Notes under the pieces: generated by a model
Told to the model about the DNA's origin: nothing
Seen by the model: only the letters and a program-made list of their open reading frames with translations
The model's database searches: none
NCBI GenBank assembly: GCA_020426505.1
Contig: JAGQPX010000098.1
Span: 1 to 54,042 of the forward strand
Length of the DNA: 54,042 nt
Reading direction: 5' to 3'
DNA from: Planctomycetaceae bacterium
GTDB lineage: Bacteria > Planctomycetota > Planctomycetia > Planctomycetales > Planctomycetaceae
Shown: piece by piece, positions 15,722 to 24,708 of the stretch
How the letters are laid out: each line of letters begins with the position of its first letter
Position numbering within the stretch: position 1 is the stretch's first letter
Made by a program: the position numbers and the translations under genes

Positions 15722-17527
15722 ATGCTTTCCTCAGAGACTCAGCATCCGGATGACCCGCAGGACGAGTACACGCGTCGACGTGCCACTGCGGTGAGTGATG
15801 CTCAACGATTGGAGGCGAAGGACGCGAGGTTTTCGACTTTGCGGGGACTCGCGTTCCTCACGGGACTCATCCTCACTCTCTTGTTTCTGCGTGAATCGAT
15901 TTCGGGCTGGTGGCTCGTTCTCGTCTTCGCGGCGTTTCTGACGGCAGTCGTCCTGCATCTGCGAGTGGTCTCAGCTCTCACGGTCGCGAAGCGGCGAGTC
16001 GGCCACTATCAGGCTGGACTCGACCGTTTGCAGGGACGATGGCGCGGCATCGGAGCCACGGGGGAACGTTATCGTGATGCGGCTCATGTCTACACGGACG
16101 ATCTCGACATCTTTGGTGACGGATCGCTGTTTCAGCAGATCACAGCCGCCCGCACGAGGTTAGGAGAAGATCAACTGGCCGACTGGTTCCGGGAACCGGC
16201 AGATTGCGAAACGATCCTCTTGCGTCAACAGGCCATCCTTGAACTGCGGAATGACGTCGAACTTCGCGAACAACTCGCCCTGCTCAATGCAAAGGTTCAC
16301 GATGACTTTGATCAGAATGCACTGCTTGAGTGGATCGGCATCCCCTCGCGACCTCTGCGGATGGCAGCACGGGTGTTTGCGGGTTTGATCACACTGTCGA
16401 CGTTCGCGCTGTTTCTGATGTGGTGGTTTCAGAACATGCTGTTCTCGCTGCTGCTGATCTCGTTGGCTGCACAGACGCTGTTTCTGGCCCGTTATCGCAA
16501 GCTGATCATGTCGACGCTGACGAGTGTCGACGACGCGGGAGCCGGTCTCGCCATCCTGGAACAAGTCCTCGACCTCATGGAAAACCGGCGGTTCGAGTCT
16601 CCGTTGTTGATCGAGATCGTCGAACGTTTGCGCGTCGACGGCGTGCCTCCCTCCCAGACGATTGGTCAACTGAATTCGCTGATCGGATATCTCAATAACT
16701 CCCTGCGGAATCAGTTCTTCGCCCCGCTGGCGGTGCTGCTGTGTCTCCCGTTGCATCTCGTGCATGCGATCGAACGTTGGCGTGAGTCGGTCGGAAGCCA
16801 CATTCCGCAGTGGTGCTCAGCCGTCGCGGAGTTCGAGGCACTCGTCTCACTGAGTCGTTTCACCTTCGAGCATCCCGAGTACCCGTTTCCTCAGCTGTCA
16901 GACGAGGTCAAATGTTTTGAGGCGACGGAACTCGGACACCCGCTGCTTTCGAAGCGTGAATGTGTCGCCAACGATGTTTGTCTCGACGAAAAGACGGTCC
17001 TGTTGCTGGTGAGCGGTTCGAACATGTCGGGCAAGAGCACATTGCTGCGGACCATTGGGACGAATGTCGTGTTGGCCCTGACGGGAGCGCCGGTACGCGC
17101 GAAGTCGCTGCGTTTGTCGCCATTTCAACTCGGCACAGCGATGCGGATCAGTGACTCACTGCAAGAGGGCAAATCTCTGTTCTTCGCGGTCCTCAAACGG
17201 ATCAAACGCGTCGTCGACCTGGCAGACGGCGAACGGCCCCTGTTGTTCCTGCTTGATGAAATTCTGCAAGGCACCAATTCGCACGACCGACGAATCGGAG
17301 CGGAGGCAGTTATCCGCAATCTGATCAATGGCGGGGCCATCGGACTGGTCACGACTCACGACCTTGCGTTGACGGACATCGCGGACACACTTCCGGGCGC
17401 AAAAAACGTCCACTTTGCAGACCAACTCAAGAACGGTGAGATGACCTTTGACTATCATCTCCGTCATGGCGTCGTGGAGAAAAGCAACGCGATCGAACTG
17501 ATGCGGCTGGTGGGATTGAAGGTGTGA
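15722..17527 (+). CDS. Membrane-anchored MutS-family ATPase
   Basis: The C-terminal third is a MutS domain V ATPase: Walker A SGSNMSGKSTLLRTIG (about residues 430-445), a Walker B region LLFLLDEILQGTNSHDRR (about 505-522) and the signature GLVTTHDLALTDIA. Before it is a MutS-core-like helical lever region. The mismatch-binding domain I with its Phe-x-Glu motif is absent. Two pairs of hydrophobic helices (about residues 42-85 and 215-260) predict a membrane anchor. Mismatch repair is therefore unlikely; related membrane MutS proteins exist in several phyla without a firm role. The ATG lies 58 bases after the channel gene, so cotranscription is possible. Confidence 0.85.
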   Translation: MLSSETQHPDDPQDEYTRRRATAVSDAQRLEAKDARFSTLRGLAFLTGLILTLLFLRESISGWWLVLVFAAFLTAVVLHLRVVSALTVAKRRVGHYQAGLDRLQGRWRGIGATGERYRDAAHVYTDDLDIFGDGSLFQQITAARTRLGEDQLADWFREPADCETILLRQQAILELRNDVELREQLALLNAKVHDDFDQNALLEWIGIPSRPLRMAARVFAGLITLSTFALFLMWWFQNMLFSLLLISLAAQTLFLARYRKLIMSTLTSVDDAGAGLAILEQVLDLMENRRFESPLLIEIVERLRVDGVPPSQTIGQLNSLIGYLNNSLRNQFFAPLAVLLCLPLHLVHAIERWRESVGSHIPQWCSAVAEFEALVSLSRFTFEHPEYPFPQLSDEVKCFEATELGHPLLSKRECVANDVCLDEKTVLLLVSGSNMSGKSTLLRTIGTNVVLALTGAPVRAKSLRLSPFQLGTAMRISDSLQEGKSLFFAVLKRIKRVVDLADGERPLLFLLDEILQGTNSHDRRIGAEAVIRNLINGGAIGLVTTHDLALTDIADTLPGAKNVHFADQLKNGEMTFDYHLRHGVVEKSNAIELMRLVGLKV

Positions 17528-17580
17528 GGTTCTTGGCTTATGGCGATAGGCTATTGGCTGATGGCTCATAGCAACCAACG

Positions 17581-17611
17581 TACTGCCCACTGCCCACTCC
17601 CCACTCCCCCC
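17581..17611. repeat. Low-complexity CCCACTGCC/CCCACTCC repeat
   Basis: The stretch TACTGCCCACTGCCCACTCC and following bases is an imperfect tandem of CCCACT units. Just upstream (17532-17571) GGCTTATGGCGATAGGCTAT repeats the motif GGCT-AT several times. The gap between the MutS-like gene and the SDR gene (17528-17698) otherwise holds nothing. Confidence 0.6.
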
Positions 17612-17698
17612 GTCCATCTGAGTTGACGACAGACGCTCGATGTCCCAAGCTGGCGTGCTGACACCGACACACATATTCAACAACGAAAACTGATCCGT

Positions 17699-18496
17699 AT
17701 GACGACCGAGGCTGCGAAGACCTATCTCACGAACTTGTTTGGACTCGATGGCAAGACGGCTGTGGTCATCGGCGGGACGGGCGTGCTTGGTGGAGCGTTC
17801 TGCGATGCGTTGGTGGGGGCGGGGGCGCATGTCGTCGTGGTCGGTCGAAGCGATGAACGCGGGAACGCAGCCGTCTCGAAGATGTCAGACGCGGGCGGCA
17901 GTGCGGAGTTCGTTGCCGCTGACTCAACGAGCCGCGATGATTTGCAAGCCATCGTGGATCATCTCAAGGCAAACGACCGTCAGTGCGATGTGTTGATCAA
18001 CGGAGCCGGCACGAACTCAGCGACCCCCTTTCTGGAGATCAGCGATGAGGAATGGGATCACATCATGGCGGTGAACGTGGCCAGCGTGCGAATCGGATGT
18101 CAGGTTTTTGGACAGGACATGCTCAATCGCGGGACCAATGGGTCGATTATCAACATTGCATCTGTCAGTTCGGAGTTGCCATTGTCGCGTGTGTTCACCT
18201 ACTCGACGAGCAAGGCAGCAGTGCTGAGTCTCACCCGCAACCTCGCACGCGAATGGGCGACGAGCGGGATTCGGGTCAACGCACTCTCCCCGGGCTTCTT
18301 TCCCGCTGAGCAAAACAAAAAGGTGCTGACCCCCGACCGCATCAAGCAGGTCATGGAGCACACGCCGATCCATCGTTTCGGCGAGCCGCACGAACTGGCG
18401 GGGGCGATTCTGCTGATGGCGTCTAATCAAGCCGGCAGTTTTCTCACCGGGGCAAACGTTTACGTCGACGGTGGCTTCACGGCCATGACGATTTGA
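17699..18496 (+). CDS. Short-chain dehydrogenase/reductase
   Basis: The 265-residue SDR has the nucleotide-binding GGTGVLGGAF (about residues 23-32), NGAG (about 101), the catalytic Ser in NIASVSSE, the YSTSK Tyr-Lys pair (about residues 168-172) and PGFF after the active site, ending with YVDGGFTAM. It should be a soluble NAD(P)-dependent alcohol/ketone oxidoreductase. The overall sequence resembles SDR-type mannonate or fructuronate oxidoreductases, but the neighbours give no sugar-acid context and the substrate is open. Confidence 0.92.
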   Translation: MTTEAAKTYLTNLFGLDGKTAVVIGGTGVLGGAFCDALVGAGAHVVVVGRSDERGNAAVSKMSDAGGSAEFVAADSTSRDDLQAIVDHLKANDRQCDVLINGAGTNSATPFLEISDEEWDHIMAVNVASVRIGCQVFGQDMLNRGTNGSIINIASVSSELPLSRVFTYSTSKAAVLSLTRNLAREWATSGIRVNALSPGFFPAEQNKKVLTPDRIKQVMEHTPIHRFGEPHELAGAILLMASNQAGSFLTGANVYVDGGFTAMTI

Positions 18497-18669
18497 AGTC
18501 GGTTCACTGGTGTTGGTCGACGTTTGGGGTGAAATCCAGATAAACCGCAAAGATCACGCAGAGTGCCTGCATGAGCAACACCACACGAATGCGGGCTGTT
18601 TTCCCGTCGTGGAATCGCTTATCCTCATTCGCTTGATGCACTGACGGAGCAAGTGATTCAGGACGACCG

Positions 18670-21507
18670 ATGAGTGAGTCCCCAGCAACCGCGGATACAG
18701 CACCAACGTCCCGTTGGACGGTGCGGCGAGCGCTGATCGTGCTGGGGATCATGGCATTGGCGATTCCCTTCGTGGTGATCGAGTTAGGGAAACTGAGTCT
18801 CGAGAATGATGTCGCGACGTGGCTGCCGGCAGACGACCCGCATTCGCAGGTGCTATCCTGGTTTCATGCGCGGTTCGGCGATCATTCGGGCCTGCTCGTC
18901 TCGTGGGATGGCTCCTCGCTGAACGATCCCCGTGTGGAGAAGTTCGCGGCTGCCCTGGCCGGTCCACCTGACGACGTCGGAAAACGCACTCAACTGAGAA
19001 CGGGCATTCTCGAAGTCTTGAGTCCTCATGATCTGGTCCGCCGCATGCTGGCGAGTGATGTCGATCGCGATACCGCAGTCGACCAACTACAGGGCGTTGT
19101 CATCGGAACGGGTCTGCTGAAGGTCCGACTCACGTCCACCGGCAAACCGATGCAGGATCAGATCGTCGAGCGGATTCGTCAGCGGGCGATGAATGAGCTA
19201 GGGATCACTCTCACATTTCGCTCGCCCATCGCAGAGCAACAGTCGGGAACTGAAGTCGCCCATGAGGAGCCGCAGGAGGAGACCTTCCGGGCGAACGAGT
19301 TCTCGGGTCCGGAAGCAGATGACCCCTACCCGCTTCCGCCTCCGCACGACTTTCAGATTGAATGGGCCGGCATGACTCCCGGCTCACCAAACACCCGGAA
19401 GATCAAGGAGATCTGCGGGGAGACGAATCAACCGAACGAACAACAGCTCATTGAGGACGTATTCTTCGCTCCCGGCAATCCCGTCGCGGTCATCGTGACG
19501 CTGGATCAGGAAGGTGAAGAGAAGGTTCAAGAAACGTTGACCATGATCCGCGACGCGGCGGCAGCAGCCGGGGTGCCGGAATCGTCATTGCACATGGGCG
19601 GGAGCCCGGTCGGTCGCGGCGAACTCGATCGTGAAGCGGAAGCCGCGTCGTGGAACCCGGACGTACCGTGGTGGAACTTCCCCAAACGGTCACCTGTCCT
19701 CTTGTCTGGCATCGTCGGGATCGGGCTCTCCTTTATCGTCCTGCAGAGCTTTCGTCTGGCGATCCTCGTGCTCATCGCGGATTTGTACGTGGCGGCAGTC
19801 GCGGTCGCGTTGCTGCCTGCCACGGGACACCCGATGAACATGGTGTTGATCGTGATGCCGAACCTGCTCATCGTGCTGACGGCATCAGGAGCGGTCCACA
19901 TTGCCAACTACTGGAAGCATGCGGCGGCAAAAAACCTGGATGGTGCTGTTTCGTCGGCGGTGAAGATGGGATGGCAGCCGTGTCTGCTCGCAAGCGTAAC
20001 GACGGCCATTGGACTCAGCTCTCTCACCACCAGTGTCCTTCGTCCGGTGAAAGAGTTTGGAATCTTCTCAGCGATTGGATGTGTCCTTTCACTGGTCGTC
20101 GTGTTGTTTGGATTCCCCTCCATGTTGCGGTTGTGGAAAGGGAGTGCGCCCCCGCCTGAAGATGCTGACCGCTCCGTCTGGCGTTGGCTGGGACACTGGC
20201 TGCATGAGCGCGGCACCGCTGTCACCATCTACGGCATGCTCGCCATGGCGGTCGGGCTTTACGGGCTGAAGTGGTTCCGGACCGAGACGAAGGTCATTCG
20301 TTACTTTCAGCCGGACTCCCGTATCGTGCAGGATTATGAGTTTCTGGAACGCAATCTCGCAGGCATCGCTCCGGTGGATGTTGTGATCGCCTTCGACGAA
20401 CAGGCACAAGAGGATCTCACCTCCGTCGAGCGGATGGAACTCGTGCGAACGATCAAGGAACAGGTCGCCGCATATCCGGAAATCAGCGGGACATTGGCCC
20501 TGTCTGATTTTCGGTCTCCGATGCAGCCTCCGCCGGACGATGCCCCGTTACTCGTCAAAGCCCGCTACAACAAAACGGACAGCGAACTCAAGAAGTTCAT
20601 CGAGAGAGCGCAATCTGACGGTGAAAATGAACTGCTCGCGGTCAATCCGGCAGAATTGAGCGTGCAGTTCGAGGACCATCGGGTTGAGTTGCCCGCCGGG
20701 GCCGAGCTGTGGCGCATCCGGGCACAAGTCGCCCTCATGACAGATCTCGATTACAGTGTCATGACCGATGATCTGAACGAGCTGGTGACGAAATCTTTGA
20801 GAGATGTTCCCGGCACCTCGCATGTCGTCACAGGAACGATCCCTCTCTTCCTGCGCACTCAAAACGCCGTCGTCGAAAGTCTCGTCAAGAGCTTCGGGCT
20901 GGCATTTACCGTGATTGCGATCGTGATCATGATCCTGCTGCGTCATCCCATTGCCGGGTTGATCACCATGTTGCCTAATCTCATGCCCGTGATCGTCGTG
21001 TTCGGTCTGATCTCCGCTGCGGGTGTGCCGGTCGACATCGGAACGATGATCACCGCATCGGTCGCCCTCGGGATCGCCGTGGACGGCACGCTGCATCTGC
21101 TGACGTGGTTCCGTGACGGGTTGCAACAAGGCATGTCGCGCCGGGACGCCATCGCGCTGGGGCTCGCTCATTGTGGCCCCGCCATGTGGCAAACCAGTGC
21201 CGCGATCGGTCTCGGTCTGTCGATGCTGGCGTTTGCGGACCTGTTGCTCATCAGTCGTTTCGGTTGGTTGATGGGCGCACTGATCGGCGCCGCACTCGCA
21301 GCGGACATTCTGTTTCTCCCCGGACTGCTCGCGGGACCATTGGGGACGATGATCGAAAAGCGAATCCCCCGTCAGATCGTCGAATCAGTCCCATCCGACG
21401 AACGCACGCACTCCCATGCGGATGTTCCGGTGTCGGCATCCCGGGCGGAAGTGCAGAAAAAAGGAGAACACATCAAACTCCCCGAACCGGCCCGGTCGGA
21501 TTCGTAA
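18670..21507 (+). CDS. MMPL/RND-family transporter
   Basis: The 945-residue protein has the duplicated RND layout: TM1 at about residues 24-42, a large periplasmic domain, a block of five helices (about 345-480, SSD-like, with LIVLTASGAVHIANYW), TM7 near 515, a second periplasmic domain, and a second helix block (about 740-905, with ITASVALGIAVDGTLHLLTW). Aspartates in the helix blocks (VDGT) are the proton-relay type. Members export lipids, hopanoids or drugs using the proton motive force; the substrate here is unknown. The final 40 residues are hydrophilic. truA follows 42 bases later. Confidence 0.92.
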   Translation: MSESPATADTAPTSRWTVRRALIVLGIMALAIPFVVIELGKLSLENDVATWLPADDPHSQVLSWFHARFGDHSGLLVSWDGSSLNDPRVEKFAAALAGPPDDVGKRTQLRTGILEVLSPHDLVRRMLASDVDRDTAVDQLQGVVIGTGLLKVRLTSTGKPMQDQIVERIRQRAMNELGITLTFRSPIAEQQSGTEVAHEEPQEETFRANEFSGPEADDPYPLPPPHDFQIEWAGMTPGSPNTRKIKEICGETNQPNEQQLIEDVFFAPGNPVAVIVTLDQEGEEKVQETLTMIRDAAAAAGVPESSLHMGGSPVGRGELDREAEAASWNPDVPWWNFPKRSPVLLSGIVGIGLSFIVLQSFRLAILVLIADLYVAAVAVALLPATGHPMNMVLIVMPNLLIVLTASGAVHIANYWKHAAAKNLDGAVSSAVKMGWQPCLLASVTTAIGLSSLTTSVLRPVKEFGIFSAIGCVLSLVVVLFGFPSMLRLWKGSAPPPEDADRSVWRWLGHWLHERGTAVTIYGMLAMAVGLYGLKWFRTETKVIRYFQPDSRIVQDYEFLERNLAGIAPVDVVIAFDEQAQEDLTSVERMELVRTIKEQVAAYPEISGTLALSDFRSPMQPPPDDAPLLVKARYNKTDSELKKFIERAQSDGENELLAVNPAELSVQFEDHRVELPAGAELWRIRAQVALMTDLDYSVMTDDLNELVTKSLRDVPGTSHVVTGTIPLFLRTQNAVVESLVKSFGLAFTVIAIVIMILLRHPIAGLITMLPNLMPVIVVFGLISAAGVPVDIGTMITASVALGIAVDGTLHLLTWFRDGLQQGMSRRDAIALGLAHCGPAMWQTSAAIGLGLSMLAFADLLLISRFGWLMGALIGAALAADILFLPGLLAGPLGTMIEKRIPRQIVESVPSDERTHSHADVPVSASRAEVQKKGEHIKLPEPARSDS

Positions 21508-21549
21508 CATCGTCATCACGGATTGCGGTGCAATCTCCGGAAACAGAAT

Positions 21550-22371
21550 GTGACAACCTTGCGGAACGTTCGTCTGACCATCGCCTACGAGGGCACGAAC
21601 TATGCGGGTTGGCAAGTCCAGCCGGAACAGTCTTCCGTGCAGGGGACGATCGAGGGTGCGATCGAACGACTCACCGGGGAAACGATTCGCATTCACGGTG
21701 CCGGACGTACCGATGCGGGCGTGCACGCGATTGGTCAGGTCGCTCATTTTCACACCGAATCAACGATTCCCCCCGAGCGATTTGCACCCGCGCTCAACCG
21801 TGAGCTGCCCAAAGACATCATCATTCATGACTCCCGCGAGGTACCGGACGAGTTTCACGCACGATACTCAGCGGTCCGAAAGCAGTATCGCTATCTGATC
21901 GACACGGCCGAGTTGACGCCTCCCGCGATGAGAGACCTCGTGTGGCGAGTGCATGGTGCCTTCGATGAAGTTACCCTGACGGAGGCAGCAACCCGCTTGA
22001 TCGGCCGTCACGACTTCAGTGCCTTCGAATCCAAATCGTCGCCCGACGAGGACAGTTGCCGCACGGTGCAAGACATCGTCGTGTCGCGCGTGCCGTCAGC
22101 CTTCGGATGGCACGAGAATCATGAGTTGCTGGCGATCGCGATCACGGCCGACGGGTTTCTGTACAACATGGTCCGCTCGATCGTTGGCACGATGGTCGAG
22201 GTGGCACAAGGGCGATGGACGACTGACGATGTGACGCGCATGCTGAAGAGCCGCGACCGATCGCAAGCCGGGTCAACCGCGCCGCCGCACGGACTGTGTC
22301 TCATGTGGGTCGACTACGCGGGAGCTGATCAACTTCACTGCGAAGCGGAGTCGCAGGAGATCGTGCCATGA
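21550..22371 (+). CDS. truA: tRNA pseudouridine synthase A
   Basis: TruA converts uridines 38-40 in tRNA anticodon arms to pseudouridine. The 273-residue protein has the catalytic Asp55 in GAGRTDAGVHA, the FHARYSA segment, and RQYRYLID-type core strands (KQYRYLID). Near the end it has FLYNMVRSIVGTMVEV. I chose GTG 21550 because the family begins at 'RNVRLTIAYEGT'; TTG 21523 would add nine residues. The stop overlaps the next ATG in the sequence ATGA (22368-22371), so it is translationally coupled to the glycosyltransferase. Confidence 0.95.
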   Translation: MTTLRNVRLTIAYEGTNYAGWQVQPEQSSVQGTIEGAIERLTGETIRIHGAGRTDAGVHAIGQVAHFHTESTIPPERFAPALNRELPKDIIIHDSREVPDEFHARYSAVRKQYRYLIDTAELTPPAMRDLVWRVHGAFDEVTLTEAATRLIGRHDFSAFESKSSPDEDSCRTVQDIVVSRVPSAFGWHENHELLAIAITADGFLYNMVRSIVGTMVEVAQGRWTTDDVTRMLKSRDRSQAGSTAPPHGLCLMWVDYAGADQLHCEAESQEIVP

Positions 22372-23531
22372 AAGTCATGCACATCATCACCCGCATGATC
22401 GTCGGTGGTGCTCAGGAGAACACCCTGCACACGCTCGAAGATCAGCACGCCCTGCACGGCGATCAGGTCTGTCTCGTCACCGGACCGTCGCTGGGGCCCG
22501 AGGGGAGCCTGATGAAGCGCGCCTACGCCGCCGGATTCCCGATTTACGAACTTGATGAGATGCAGCGCAGCATCCATCCCTGGCAGGACTGGAAGGCTTA
22601 CGCTTCACTCAAACGGTTGATTCGAGACTTCCAACCAGACATCGTGCATACGCACAGCAGCAAGGCGGGCGTCATCGGTCGCGCAGCGGCAAAGGCTGTC
22701 GGCATCCCGTGCGTACACACGGTGCACGGGGCGTCGTTTCATTACGGACAACATCCGGTCCTGTTCCGTGCTTACGTCGCAGCCGAACGTTGGGCCGCAC
22801 GCCGGACGTCTCACTTCATTTGCGTTGCCGATGCCATGACGACCGACTACGTCGAACAGCACATCGACACGGCTGATCGATTCACGACGGTCTACAGCGG
22901 CTTCGACGTCGAACCGTTTCTCACTCCGCCTCGTTCCCCTGAGGAAGTGCGCGCCGAGTTGGGACTTTCACCCGAGCATCTCGTCGTCGGCAAGATCGCT
23001 CGCCTGTTCCATCTCAAGGGGCACGAGTTCCTCCTCGAAGCGGCACCCGCCATCGTCGCGAGTCATCCGGAAACGAGATTCCTGCTCGTGGGGGACGGCA
23101 TTCTTCGCCAGCAGTTTGAACAGCAAATTGAGACGATGGGATTGTCGGACAACTTCGTGTTCACCGGGCTCGTCCCGCCGACGCAGATCCCCGAACTCGT
23201 GCATGCGATGGATATCGTGGTGCACACCAGCCAATGGGAAGGGCTGGCACGCGTCTTGCCGCAGGGGCTCATCTCCAGTAAGCCGGTCGTCACTTACGAC
23301 GTCGGCGGAGCACGTGAGGTCGTCATTCCCGGCGAGACCGGCTATCTACTGCCCCGTGATTCGGTCGCCGAACTGACATCCGCCATCTGCGAACTGGCGG
23401 ACGATCCGACTCTCCGCGAACGAATGGGGGCAGCCGGACGCGAACGCTTCACGGATCGGTTCCGTCACCAGACCATGACCCTCCGCATCCGCGAGGTCTA
23501 CTCAAGCGTTCTTGGTCGCACTGCGACTTGA
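22368..23531 (+). CDS. Glycosyltransferase family 4 protein
   Basis: The 387-residue GT-B enzyme begins with the donor-independent GGAQENTLHTLEDQ acceptor-side motif and HSSKAGVIGRAAAK (about residue 98). The C-terminal domain has KIARLFHLKGHEFLLEA (about 206), VGDGILRQQ and the sugar-nucleotide E-x7-E region (SQWEGLARVLPQGLISSKP, about residues 288-307). It should transfer a hexose to a cell-surface lipid or polysaccharide. The start overlaps the truA stop by four bases. Confidence 0.92.
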   Translation: MKVMHIITRMIVGGAQENTLHTLEDQHALHGDQVCLVTGPSLGPEGSLMKRAYAAGFPIYELDEMQRSIHPWQDWKAYASLKRLIRDFQPDIVHTHSSKAGVIGRAAAKAVGIPCVHTVHGASFHYGQHPVLFRAYVAAERWAARRTSHFICVADAMTTDYVEQHIDTADRFTTVYSGFDVEPFLTPPRSPEEVRAELGLSPEHLVVGKIARLFHLKGHEFLLEAAPAIVASHPETRFLLVGDGILRQQFEQQIETMGLSDNFVFTGLVPPTQIPELVHAMDIVVHTSQWEGLARVLPQGLISSKPVVTYDVGGAREVVIPGETGYLLPRDSVAELTSAICELADDPTLRERMGAAGRERFTDRFRHQTMTLRIREVYSSVLGRTAT

Positions 23532-23772
23532 GACAATCTGTTCTCCTGATCTTGCTTTTAAGGAGATCGAGCGTGGCCGACGTCCAGGTTTTCCCAAGTC
23601 GGAGCATGCTTCAGGTCAACCCGGTTGACCCAACAGGACGGATGTTGGTTTCCGCTGCGTCCATTTCACTCAGCTCGGACATTTCTCACTGCATCAAATC
23701 GACGCAGGTCGATGAATAAAGTGATGTATCGACAAATTGCGTGTTTTCTACGCAAGATCGGAGGGAACCGAC

Positions 23773-24696
23773 GTGTCGATGGGAATGGACTTCTGGAAAC
23801 ACGGTCCTCGGGCCGGATGTACCGCTTTGATCCTCATGCTGGTGGGGGTGTTTTCGCCTGCGCGCGAGTCGCACGCGGATCTCATCTGGAGAGATCACTA
23901 CTCCAACAATCAATCGATCTCGAACGGGGACGTGCTGACCGACGCCAATGGAGTCAACATCACCGTGGGCACGACGGTCTACTCCGATAACGACGGCGGC
24001 ACCTTTGACCTCGACTCCTACTCCAACCCGGACTACTTCACCTTCCGAAATCAACGATTGGGGGGTGTGAATCGTAACATGCAATTCAGCATGGACAACC
24101 AGAACAACGACCCGGCTGACTACCTGGAACTGACGCTCACCTTCGATACGGCCGTGACGGGCATGAACTTTACGCTGCTGGATATCGATTCGGGCACTTG
24201 GGACGACGGAGTTGAGGTGTTCTACAACGGCAGCAACAATGCGCGAGACAATGCCGGGATCACCGTCACGACGGGCGCATACAACGGCATCGACAACGAG
24301 ACTTACATGCATGGGTGGGAAGGCTACGGGTCGAATGCCGGCAATAACGAGAGCTTGGGTAACATCGGATTCGACTTCGGGTCAATTGAGATCATCTCGA
24401 TTCGGATTCGTTATTTCTCCACGGATGATGCAGACTTCAACCCGGGAGGACAGGTGGCGGGACTGACCGACATTACTTACACCGAGGCAGTCCCCGAGCC
24501 AAGTTCCGTCGTGCTGTGTGCGATGTTTGGACTTGTTTTCGGATGGTCGCAATGGCGGCATCTCAGAGGCCAACATCGGCCGAAGGCACCGGAACAGCAG
24601 AACGGCGTGTCGCCTATCGCAGTCGTCTCACGGGCAAGCGACGCACCTGTCCGAACGCGTGCTCGCGAAGAGCGTCCGTTGCAAAACGTGGCGTGA
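23773..24696 (+). CDS. PEP-CTERM sorting-domain exported protein
   Basis: The approximately 307-residue protein has an N-terminal signal sequence (hydrophobic TALILMLVGVFSPA, cut near SHA-DL), an acidic, Asn- and Gly-rich beta domain (about residues 40-235) and the motif VPEPSSVVLCAMFGLVFGW followed by basic residues. PEP-CTERM proteins are sorted to the surface by exosortase/archaeosortase. Unusually, about 45 further polar residues follow the basic cluster, whereas the signal normally ends the protein. GTG 23773 has GGAGGG seven bases upstream; ATG 23779 is close. No exosortase gene is in the window. Confidence 0.88.
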   Translation: MSMGMDFWKHGPRAGCTALILMLVGVFSPARESHADLIWRDHYSNNQSISNGDVLTDANGVNITVGTTVYSDNDGGTFDLDSYSNPDYFTFRNQRLGGVNRNMQFSMDNQNNDPADYLELTLTFDTAVTGMNFTLLDIDSGTWDDGVEVFYNGSNNARDNAGITVTTGAYNGIDNETYMHGWEGYGSNAGNNESLGNIGFDFGSIEIISIRIRYFSTDDADFNPGGQVAGLTDITYTEAVPEPSSVVLCAMFGLVFGWSQWRHLRGQHRPKAPEQQNGVSPIAVVSRASDAPVRTRAREERPLQNVA

Positions 24697-24708
24697 GTGC
24701 TTGACGAT

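Noticed and set aside
20548..21192. His/Asp-rich antisense frame in the MMPL transporter
   Set aside because: Composition is a by-product of membrane-helix codons on the other strand.
23532..23772. Small open frames between the GT4 and PEP-CTERM genes
   Set aside because: No ribosome site, no domain and poor composition; treated as intergenic.
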